Shown: piece by piece, positions 17,605 through 24,494 of the stretch
Position numbering within the stretch: position 1 is the stretch's first letter
How the letters are laid out: each line of letters starts with the position of its first letter
Assembly: GCA_017938205.1 (NCBI GenBank)
Contig: JAGBCA010000038.1
Coordinates: 1 to 54,638 of the forward strand
Direction of reading: 5' to 3'
Source: Clostridia bacterium
GTDB lineage: Bacteria > Bacillota > Clostridia > Oscillospirales > CAG-272
Length of the DNA: 54,638 nt
Translations under genes and position numbers: made by a program
Notes under the pieces: generated by a model
Told to the model about the DNA's origin: nothing
Seen by the model: only the letters and a program-made list of their open reading frames with translations
Database searches by the model: none

Positions 17605-18780
17605 TTATGAAAACGAGGAATTGCTCGCCTTGATCCGCTTATAATCCTCGATATACCGCTCCTCGGGCAGGGGCGTGCCGTCACCAAAATGCTCCTGTGC
17701 CAAGCGGCAGGCGCCAAAGATCTGCGGCAGGCGCGGAAGAATGACCTTTGGCTCATACGGCAGGCGCGAGAGCAGGATCGGCATCCAAAGCTCCGATGCG
17801 TGCAAAAGTCCGCCGCTGAAGATCAGAATATCGCCCGTATCGCAGAGGCTATGCGCCAGGGCAATGCGATCCGCAAGCTGGAAAAAGCTTGCTTCCACGA
17901 TCCGTTTTGCTACACGGTCACCCGCGCGCATGGCGGAAAAGACGAGCGGAGCAAGAGCGGCGATCGAACGCGGCGCATCCGCATACAGCTCCATAAAATG
18001 CGACATAAAATGCGAGCCGATGTGCTCGTTGATCATGGCGGTGAGAGCTGTTTTTTCGCCATAGCCCTGGTGCGCCTGCATGGCGGCACGCAATGCCTCT
18101 CTGCCAAGATCAAAGCCGGAGCCACCCTCCTCCAACAGGTAACCGCCACCGCCAAAGCTGCGCATTTCACTTTCCGTCTTTGCAACCACGGTCGAGCTCG
18201 TTCCAACGGTGGCAACGATGCCGCGCTCCACGCCAACGCAGGAGGCAAAGACGTTTTTCACATCGCCGCCAATACCAAACGGGATCCCCGGATAAGTCGA
18301 TGCAAGAAAGCGCTCCAGCTGCTGCCGCTGATCCTCTCTTGGAATACCGGCAAGACCGATATATATACCGCGCACGCCGTTTTTTGAAAGGGGGAGAAGT
18401 GCATCAATCCCCTCCTTCATGACCGCACAGGTGCGCTCCATACCAACCGTATTCGGATTCGATGCGGAAAGAACGATGCGCGAGAGCACCTCGCCGTGCG
18501 AGGTGAAGAGCACAAGCTCCGTTTTTCCGCCGCCGCCATCCACGCCTATGAAAGCCGATGCACCATCCTCGGCCGCCGTGCTGATCAGGGCATCCACCGT
18601 AACACCGAAGAGGCGCGAAAGCGCATACACGGTTTGCAGCTCAGGGGCTGCAAGGCCGCGCTCCCATTTGGAAACCGCCTGCACGGAGACCTTCATATGC
18701 AAGGAAAGCTCCTTTTGCGAAAGCCCAAGGCGGGTGCGATGGTATCGGATATTACCGGCTAAGATCTTTTCGAGGTACAT
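17605..18780 (-). CDS. XRE-type HTH fused to BadF/BadG/BcrA-type sugar (GlcNAc-like) kinase
   Basis: A 391-aa two-part protein. Residues about 5-62 form an XRE helix-turn-helix (LGLSQKELSLHMKVSVQAVS, KWERG). Residues from 77 on are an ASKHA kinase of the BadF/BcrA/N-acetylglucosamine-kinase type. DGGGGKT at 81-87 is the phosphate-1 loop, ASNPNTVG is typical, GTSST is phosphate-2, GGYLLEEGGSGFDLGREAL is the family hallmark, and FSGGLLHA is the adenosine loop. GGAGG lies five bases before the ATG at 18780. The architecture mirrors ROK repressor/kinases built from different parts. First gene of the unit with the GH42-like hydrolase and rhaM. Confidence 0.85.
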   Translation of the reverse strand: MYLEKILAGNIRYHRTRLGLSQKELSLHMKVSVQAVSKWERGLAAPELQTVYALSRLFGVTVDALISTAAEDGASAFIGVDGGGGKTELVLFTSHGEVLSRIVLSASNPNTVGMERTCAVMKEGIDALLPLSKNGVRGIYIGLAGIPREDQRQQLERFLASTYPGIPFGIGGDVKNVFASCVGVERGIVATVGTSSTVVAKTESEMRSFGGGGYLLEEGGSGFDLGREALRAAMQAHQGYGEKTALTAMINEHIGSHFMSHFMELYADAPRSIAALAPLVFSAMRAGDRVAKRIVEASFFQLADRIALAHSLCDTGDILIFSGGLLHASELWMPILLSRLPYEPKVILPRLPQIFGACRLAQEHFGDGTPLPEERYIEDYKRIKASNSSFS

Positions 18781-18809
18781 ACGCGCCTCCAATCGTTTTT
18801 ATTATTTTT

Positions 18810-18838
18810 ATTTTACTACACCTTTTGCAGTATGTCAA
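18810..18838 (-). promoter_or_regulatory. Promoter of the HTH-kinase / GH42-like / rhaM unit
   Basis: On the minus strand TTGACA (18838-18833), 17 bases, TAAAAT (18815-18810). Confidence 0.7.
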
Positions 18839-18940
18839 GAAACGCGCACGGATTTCTGAAATATTTTCATGTAAAGCCGCATTTTTCGGGCACGGAAGAA
18901 AAAATGAGAAAATAAGACTGAAAGGCAAGAAAAAAGTGCC

Positions 18941-18969
18941 TTGACGAACCTATAAAAATATGCTACAAT
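18941..18969 (+). promoter_or_regulatory. Promoter of the uridine kinase gene
   Basis: TTGACG (18941-18946), 17 bases, TACAAT (18964-18969) with an extended TG. Confidence 0.7.
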
Positions 18970-18989
18970 GAAAAAAACGGAGGGATGAT

Positions 18990-19613
18990 ATGACAAAGAA
19001 TGACATTCTGTTCATCGGCGTTGCCGGTGGCACGGGCAGCGGCAAAACAACGCTGGCCGAGCATATACAAAAAGCCTTTTCAGACGACATCACGATCATC
19101 GCGCACGACAGCTACTATCTCGATCAGTCCGACAAGACCTACGAGGAGCGATGCCTACAGAATTACGATCATCCCGATGCCTTCGAGACGGAGCTTCTCT
19201 GCCGCCATCTCGATACGCTGGCCGAGGGTGGGGAGATCGATGTGCCGATCTATGACTATACGGTGCACAACCGCGCGAAAAGAACGATGCATGTTTTCCC
19301 AAAGCGCGTGATCGTGCTTGAGGGGATCCTGATCCTTTCCGACAAAAGGCTCAGAGACCGCCTCGACCTCAAGATCTTCGTTGACACCGATGCGGACGAG
19401 CGCATTCTCCGCCGCATCAAGAGAGATACGGAGGAGCGCGCGAGGTCTCTTTCCTCCGTGATCGATCAGTATCTCACCACCGTCAAGCCCATGCACGAGG
19501 CCTTCGTCGAGCCAAACAAAAAGCACGCCGATATTATCGTTCCCGGCGGCGGATCAAACCCCGTTGCGCTGGAGATGATCTTCTCTCATATTCGCCGCCA
19601 TTTGGCAAAATAA
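18990..19613 (+). CDS. udk: Uridine kinase
   Basis: A 207-aa P-loop kinase of normal family length that phosphorylates uridine and cytidine in pyrimidine salvage. The Walker A motif GGTGSGKTT is at residues 13-21. The uridine-kinase-specific NYDHPDAFE, PIYDYTVHNR, a VLEGILIL strand and RRIKRDTEERARS lid follow in order. GGAGGG with normal spacing selects the ATG at 18990; an ATG five bases earlier runs straight into a stop. YitT-type and acyltransferase-type genes follow on the same strand. Confidence 0.93.
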   Translation: MTKNDILFIGVAGGTGSGKTTLAEHIQKAFSDDITIIAHDSYYLDQSDKTYEERCLQNYDHPDAFETELLCRHLDTLAEGGEIDVPIYDYTVHNRAKRTMHVFPKRVIVLEGILILSDKRLRDRLDLKIFVDTDADERILRRIKRDTEERARSLSSVIDQYLTTVKPMHEAFVEPNKKHADIIVPGGGSNPVALEMIFSHIRRHLAK

Positions 19614-19660
19614 GCAAATAATACTTTACATATTTGGCATTTAGCTAAAAAAGGAGCACC

Positions 19661-20584
19661 ATGGAAACCAATCAAAACCAAGCGTTGCCGCTTTCAAAAA
19701 GAAGCGAAACGGCAAAGGGAATTTTCTTCGATGCCATGACTGCGATCATAGCAGGCGCGATCGTCGGCTTTGCGTACTTCTTCTTCCAGAACTCCAACGG
19801 CTTTGCACCCGGCGGCGTTGGCGGCCTTGCGACGATGACCTATCATTTTCTCGGAATGAGCGGTATAGAGTTTCCCTGGGCGGTGCTGATGCTGGCCTTT
19901 AATATACCGATCTTCATTCTCGTTTCCATATTCGTTAACAAGAGGCTCGGTCTTATTCTGATCCTCTATATGTCCGTGCAGTCCTTCAGCGCGGAGCTTC
20001 TGGAGTTCCTCGGTGCACAGCCGTACTGCCTTGCCAACAACGGCCCGGACTTTGAGATCGTTTTCGCTTGCCTTGCAACGGGCATCATTTCCGGCATTGG
20101 CTTTTCCTTGATGCTGCGCCGCTTTGGCGCAAGCGGCGGCACGTACGCAATTTCCGCCTTGATCAAGCGCGCGCGCCCCGCTACGAACATTGCATACGTT
20201 TCCTTCCTTCTTGACGGAAGCGTTGTGTTCGTTTCCTTCTTTGTTTACGGAATGCGTATCACCCCCGTGATCTGCACGCTTCTCAACCTCTTCGTTGCCA
20301 ACGTGGTGGTGGATTACGTGCTTGCAGGCGTGAAAAACGGCTACCGTTTCGAAATCGTTACCAACTCGCCCGAGCCGCTTGCCGCAGAGCTCCTTGAAAA
20401 GCTGCACCACGGCGTTACCCGTATGCAGGTGGTGGGTATGTATTCTCACAGCGAAAAATATATGCTGATCTGCATCATCCGCAAAAAGCAGCTCGGTGAA
20501 ATGATGAAAATCCTGAAGGGCTACCCCGGCTCGTTTGCAAGCTTTGAAAAGGTAAACGAGGTGTTCGGCCGCTTCAGAAAATAA
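19661..20584 (+). CDS. YitT-family membrane protein
   Basis: A 307-aa protein. A hydrophilic N-terminus is followed by about five or six membrane segments (residues about 22-215). Family signatures are APGGVGGLA and RRFGASGGTYAIS. A soluble C-terminal DUF2179-like domain (about 230-305) contains HHGVTRMQVVGMYS, YMLICIIRKKQ and FEKVNEVFG. Function in this family is not settled. AAAAAAGGAG precedes the ATG. It is 47 bases after udk with no terminator, so co-transcription is possible. Confidence 0.88.
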   Translation: METNQNQALPLSKRSETAKGIFFDAMTAIIAGAIVGFAYFFFQNSNGFAPGGVGGLATMTYHFLGMSGIEFPWAVLMLAFNIPIFILVSIFVNKRLGLILILYMSVQSFSAELLEFLGAQPYCLANNGPDFEIVFACLATGIISGIGFSLMLRRFGASGGTYAISALIKRARPATNIAYVSFLLDGSVVFVSFFVYGMRITPVICTLLNLFVANVVVDYVLAGVKNGYRFEIVTNSPEPLAAELLEKLHHGVTRMQVVGMYSHSEKYMLICIIRKKQLGEMMKILKGYPGSFASFEKVNEVFGRFRK

Positions 20585-20598
20585 AGAGAGGAAATAAA

Positions 20599-21768
20599 AT
20601 GAAGGATTTTCTTTTAAAATTTGCGCTTCCCACCGAGGAAAGCGACATTCTTCTTCCCTACTTCGAGAATGCCAAAAAGCGCCTTGAAGCAGAGAAAGCG
20701 GAGATTTTTAATTTTGAAAAATACGACTGCTATACCTATATGAAGGAGGATCTTGCGAGGGTGCGCGATGCGCTTCTCCTCGACAAGGACAATCTCCTTT
20801 ACGCATACTTTCTGCACGAGATCCTTAAAACGAGAGACCGCGAGCTCTTAATGCGCACATCAGCACCGAGAGCCGAGGATAAAAACGAGCTTTACGACAC
20901 TCTTCCTCTGTTTGCACTTCTCGCAGAGATCCCTGCAATGCGGGAGGAGCAGAAAAAGCACGGTATTCCCGAGGACGTTCAGCGCGACACGGCGAATATG
21001 TTTGAAAACCAGGTGCAGGACTTCATTAATCTGAATGGCCACCTCGGCATCAAGGGATATTTCTTCTGGATGCTGCGTTTTCTCGACCTTCATATCCTCC
21101 GCATTGGCCGTTTCAACCTCGAATACAAGACCTTTGGCGAAAGCTACGATGTTTTTGAAACCAAGGACGGACTTCTCATGATGCCCACCGAGGGGCGCTT
21201 CCACCGCTCCGGACAAGTGCTCGGCAGTGCCGGATGCGAGGACGAGGACGGCGCGTTTGATGCAGTACTCACCGAGACCGAGGATGCTTATATCGGCTAT
21301 CCCGTGGTAAACGGTGTTTGCAAAAACAAAACGATCATGCTCCAAAAGAGCGAATGCCAAAAGCTTCTCTCTAAAGGGGACGCGGTAATCAGCGTGCACA
21401 TTCCTTCGGGCTGCCCAATGACGGACGAGATCACAGAGCGCGATCTTGCGCGTGGTGGACAGATCGTTGAAAAATGCATCGGCGAGGCGAAGGCCTTCAT
21501 CTGCGCAAGCTGGCTGCTCGACGTGCAGATCCCGAAGCTTCTCGGCAAGGAAACGAATCTCACGCGCTTTGGCGCGCGCTACGAGAGAGCCCCCATCAAG
21601 AGTCAAGGCGATAGCGTTTACGAATACGTATTCCTCTGCCCGAAGAGCACACCCGTGGAGGCACTGCCCGAAAAGTCCTCCTTTGCCAAGGCGGTAAAGG
21701 CACATATGCTGGCGGGCGGCTACCTTTACGGAGCCGTTGGCGTATTCAAAAAGAGCGATCTTTACTAA
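20599..21768 (+). CDS. Acyltransferase-domain protein (NAT_N/GNAT_C, DUF5596-like)
   Basis: A 389-aa protein recalled as the Bacillota NAT_N plus GNAT_C family. The N-terminal part is helical. The C-terminal half has VISVHIPSGCPMTDE, SWLLDVQIPKLLGKETNLTRF and a central GRF/GQV strand pair typical of GNAT_C. The family name implies acyl transfer, but no substrate is known. It is 14 bases behind the YitT gene, so the two are probably coexpressed. A strong terminator follows. Confidence 0.7.
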   Translation: MKDFLLKFALPTEESDILLPYFENAKKRLEAEKAEIFNFEKYDCYTYMKEDLARVRDALLLDKDNLLYAYFLHEILKTRDRELLMRTSAPRAEDKNELYDTLPLFALLAEIPAMREEQKKHGIPEDVQRDTANMFENQVQDFINLNGHLGIKGYFFWMLRFLDLHILRIGRFNLEYKTFGESYDVFETKDGLLMMPTEGRFHRSGQVLGSAGCEDEDGAFDAVLTETEDAYIGYPVVNGVCKNKTIMLQKSECQKLLSKGDAVISVHIPSGCPMTDEITERDLARGGQIVEKCIGEAKAFICASWLLDVQIPKLLGKETNLTRFGARYERAPIKSQGDSVYEYVFLCPKSTPVEALPEKSSFAKAVKAHMLAGGYLYGAVGVFKKSDLY

Positions 21769-21828
21769 ATCTTCTCTTTTTCGACTTCCATCACGGTACA
21801 AATTCTTTATTTTTTACCATTTTAATAC

Positions 21829-21878
21829 AAGATCCTCTGTCACATTCCGTTTTTGGATGACAGAGGATCTTCGTTTTT
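21829..21878. terminator. Bidirectional terminator
   Basis: A perfect 14-base stem, AAGATCCTCTGTCA with TGACAGAGGATCTT, followed by CGTTTTTA. It lies between the acyltransferase gene and the convergent dehydroquinase-like gene. Confidence 0.85.
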
Positions 21879-22662
21879 ATACGGAGGGAATATCCGGCAG
21901 ATAATCAAAATGATCGCGCACGGCTCTTGCGGCTGCAACGGTCGGCTGCGTGGGAACGGCATTCTCATCGTGCTCGTAAACCGCAAAGCAGGCAAAGCAG
22001 CCGAGCATCGGTCCGATCATGCGCAGGATCTTTGCGTGCGTACCTGCGGCGAGAAAAATAAAGGGAACGGAAAGCTCCTTTTTCAGCATCTGCGTGATGC
22101 GCAGATTTTCCATCTCCTCCTCTTCGCTGTTTGCACCTACAACGATCTTTACGATATCTGCACCGCGGCGCACCTGCTCTTTGGCTATTTCAAGCACCTT
22201 TTCGGCAGGGAGAAAGCGTAATACGTGCGAGGACATGAGGACCTCCTTGCCCATGCTGTGCAAACGATCGATCAAGGCCATCTGCTTTTCAATGGCTTCC
22301 TTATTGTCGGTCATCTGATATTCCTTATCCTCGCAGAAGAAGTCTCCGGGCACGTCGGCAAGCGTGCCGCCTGCCTCCATAGCCATCAAAAGCTCCTCGG
22401 CACATTCCTCATAGGTGCGGTCGATATTCAGATTCCAACGGTAATCCGTTACGTAGATGGGACGGCCGGCCGCGGCGGCAAAGACGCGGGAAAGCTCTTC
22501 CTTCGTCTTATACTGTTTTTCCATCTTGCAAAGCTGAACGGCAATGGCATCCGCACCCGCATAGATGCAGTTTTTGATATTGCTGATCGCCTCGCGCGGT
22601 GTGCGCTTCAAGGTCATGCCCATGACGAATGGCTGTGATGCATTCAAAAAAGAAGGTTTCAT
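21877..22662 (-). CDS. Type I 3-dehydroquinate dehydratase-like protein
   Basis: A 261-aa TIM-barrel protein resembling class I dehydroquinases. Ser144-Ser145-His146 matches the family SSH, and Lys172 in ADIVKIVV matches the Schiff-base lysine. The His-Lys spacing is 26, close to the 27 in AroD. The N-terminal part is weaker: TDYRW stands where AroD has a conserved arginine segment, and EAGGTLADV replaces the usual acidic stretch. It may therefore act on a different 3-dehydro acid. AAAGGAG precedes the ATG. It follows an SDR gene by 14 bases, a pairing that suggests catabolism of a cyclitol or keto-acid rather than the shikimate pathway. Confidence 0.75.
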   Translation of the reverse strand: MKPSFLNASQPFVMGMTLKRTPREAISNIKNCIYAGADAIAVQLCKMEKQYKTKEELSRVFAAAAGRPIYVTDYRWNLNIDRTYEECAEELLMAMEAGGTLADVPGDFFCEDKEYQMTDNKEAIEKQMALIDRLHSMGKEVLMSSHVLRFLPAEKVLEIAKEQVRRGADIVKIVVGANSEEEEMENLRITQMLKKELSVPFIFLAAGTHAKILRMIGPMLGCFACFAVYEHDENAVPTQPTVAAARAVRDHFDYLPDIPSV

Positions 22663-22676
22663 TTATTTCTCTCCTT

Positions 22677-23426
22677 TCAACCCGGAACCATAGCAATACG
22701 GCCGCAGTCGATGAAATGATTTGATCCCGTGATCGATCTTGCCTTATCCGAGCAAAGGTACATGATGAAGTCCACGACCTCCTGCGTTTCGGCGGCTCTG
22801 CCCTGCCCCGTTTTCATATTTGCCATGGCGGGGCGCGTCATGACCGGACCGGGGGAAACGCAAACACAGCGGATGTTATGCGCAAAGCCAAACTGCGCAA
22901 TGGATTTCGTCAATCCCGTCATGATTCCCGCCTTCGCCGAGGGGTAAGCCATGCCCGCGGGCGAGCCCTCCTCGCCCGTGACCGAGCCGAGGTTGATGAT
23001 CACGCCGCTATGCTGCTTGACCATCTGGGGACAAACGGCGTGCGCAAAATAGAACGGGCCCTTGAGGTTGACGTCAATGCCCCAATCGAACACCTCGATG
23101 GGGGTTTCCGGAAAGGGCTTATCACAGTTACACATACGAAGTTCAAAGCCGCCCGCGAAATTAAGGAGAATATCGATCGAGCCGAAGGTTTCCACGGCAA
23201 GATCCGCCGTTTTCTTTACCTCGGGATAGTGGCGCACGTCGCAGACGGAATAGATCGCCTTGCCCTGCCCCTTCTCGTTGATGGCCGCGCAAAGAGGGAT
23301 CAGCGCCTCCTCATTGATATCCGCGAGAACAACGTTTGCGCCCTCGGCGGCAAAGCATTCGGCAGAGAGCCTGCCCATGCCCGATGCACCGCCCGTGATA
23401 ATGACAGTCTTATTCTGAAAGCTCAT
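22677..23426 (-). CDS. SDR-family oxidoreductase
   Basis: A 249-aa classical SDR of standard length. TGGASGMG at 11-18 binds the cofactor, CDVRH follows, NFAG replaces the common NNAG, and the catalytic set is Ser148, Tyr161 and Lys165 (YPSAK). SPGPVMTRPA is the usual post-catalytic segment. The C-terminus FIDCGRIAMVPG differs from the more common DGG ending. First gene of a two-gene unit with the dehydroquinase-like gene and divergent from an AraC regulator, so oxidation followed by dehydration of a sugar-like substrate is a reasonable inference. Confidence 0.85.
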   Translation of the reverse strand: MSFQNKTVIITGGASGMGRLSAECFAAEGANVVLADINEEALIPLCAAINEKGQGKAIYSVCDVRHYPEVKKTADLAVETFGSIDILLNFAGGFELRMCNCDKPFPETPIEVFDWGIDVNLKGPFYFAHAVCPQMVKQHSGVIINLGSVTGEEGSPAGMAYPSAKAGIMTGLTKSIAQFGFAHNIRCVCVSPGPVMTRPAMANMKTGQGRAAETQEVVDFIMYLCSDKARSITGSNHFIDCGRIAMVPG

Positions 23427-23462
23427 AAAAGATCCTCACTTAGAAAAATTACTTACACGCCT

Positions 23463-23502
23463 ATTGTAGCATCTTGACATCTCTCTGACAATAGATTATA
23501 AT
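23463..23502. promoter_or_regulatory. Overlapping divergent promoters (SDR unit and AraC)
   Basis: Plus strand: TTGACA (23474-23479), 17 bases, TATAAT (23497-23502). Minus strand: TTGTCA (23491-23486), 17 bases, TACAAT (23468-23463). The two promoters overlap by about 18 bases, so occupancy of one should exclude the other. Confidence 0.75.
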
Positions 23503-23548
23503 ATAAAAAAAGAGAACGATTCTATAATCCAAAAATGGAGGGAATACG

Positions 23549-24355
23549 GTGCAGATCGAGAATTTCACGCATCTTTCGCTTTTTCGAATTTTCAAATACT
23601 CCGCAGATAAGGGAGCGAGCTTTGATTTTCTGAAAGCGCCGCGCCCCTGCTACTTTCTTGCGGCAATGCTTGAGGGAGAGGCCGTATTTGAAAGCGATCT
23701 CGGAGAAAAGCATCATATCAAAAAAGGCGATCTCCTTTTTATCCCGCAGGGCACAAAATACCGTTCTACATGGGGCAATTCCTGCAAAAATGTATATATT
23801 AGTTTACGTTTCGACTTTGAACCGATGACGGGATTTCAAAATCCCGAAACCTTGCTGCTGCAAAAAATCTGCGCAGAAAATTCAAAAAAGCTTGTTGACG
23901 ATCTGCTTTTGGCCCATTGCCTTTATGAAAAAAGCACCAAGGATCAGCTTCGTGCGCTTTCGATTTTTTATGCCGCTTTAGCATCGATCCTTCCGCATCT
24001 TAAGCGTGCCCCCTTGCCCGCAAACGACCGCCGCCTTTCCCCCGCGATCGACTATATCCGCGCGCATCTTTCCGAGGATACACCCGCGCCCTATCTTGCA
24101 AGGCTTTGCAATATGAGCGAACCGAATCTCTATCTTCTCTTCCGAAGGCAGATGAAAGAAACGCCCGTGGAATACAAAAACCGTCTGCGCATTGAGCGCG
24201 CCATGCAGCTCTTACAGTCACGCAAGGATATGCCGATCGAGCAGATCGCCGATGCCGTGGGCTTTGAATCGGCCGCGTATTTTCGCCGCCGTTTTAAGGA
24301 CTATACAGGGCAAAGTCCCAGAGATTTCAGGAAAAGAAGCACGGAAAAGCTATAA
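23549..24355 (+). CDS. AraC-family transcriptional regulator (GTG start)
   Basis: A 268-aa regulator. A cupin sensor (residues about 30-95, with IKKGDLLFIPQGTKY) precedes the double helix-turn-helix (ARLCNMSEPNLYLLFRRQMK, IEQIADAVGFESAAYFRRRF, SPRDFRK). Translation most likely starts at GTG 23549, which has TGGAGGG six bases upstream. It is divergent from the SDR/dehydroquinase pair and probably controls it. The 3' end is followed by three hairpins and a convergent hydrolase gene. Confidence 0.88.
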   Translation: MQIENFTHLSLFRIFKYSADKGASFDFLKAPRPCYFLAAMLEGEAVFESDLGEKHHIKKGDLLFIPQGTKYRSTWGNSCKNVYISLRFDFEPMTGFQNPETLLLQKICAENSKKLVDDLLLAHCLYEKSTKDQLRALSIFYAALASILPHLKRAPLPANDRRLSPAIDYIRAHLSEDTPAPYLARLCNMSEPNLYLLFRRQMKETPVEYKNRLRIERAMQLLQSRKDMPIEQIADAVGFESAAYFRRRFKDYTGQSPRDFRKRSTEKL

Positions 24356-24367
24356 TGACGATCGGAA

Positions 24368-24418
24368 GTCGAAATAGTGCTACCCTGCACTATTTCGACG
24401 CCAAATCTCTGATTTGGC
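24368..24418. repeat. Two perfect hairpins of unknown role
   Basis: GTCGAAATAGTGC (24368-24380) pairs perfectly with GCACTATTTCGAC (24387-24399) around TACCCT. GCCAAATC (24400-24407) pairs with GATTTGGC (24411-24418) immediately after. Neither is followed by a T-run. Confidence 0.7.
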
Positions 24419-24450
24419 AACAAATTTTCGCATATAATCATTATAAAAGT

Positions 24451-24488
24451 GCCGCCTGCGGAGCTTCAAGCCGCAGGCGGCGTTTTTT
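24451..24488. terminator. Terminator
   Basis: GCCGCCTGCGG pairs perfectly with CCGCAGGCGGC around a nine-base loop, followed by GTTTTTTAT. It is between the AraC gene and the convergent large hydrolase gene. Confidence 0.85.
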
Positions 24489-24494
24489 ATATGA

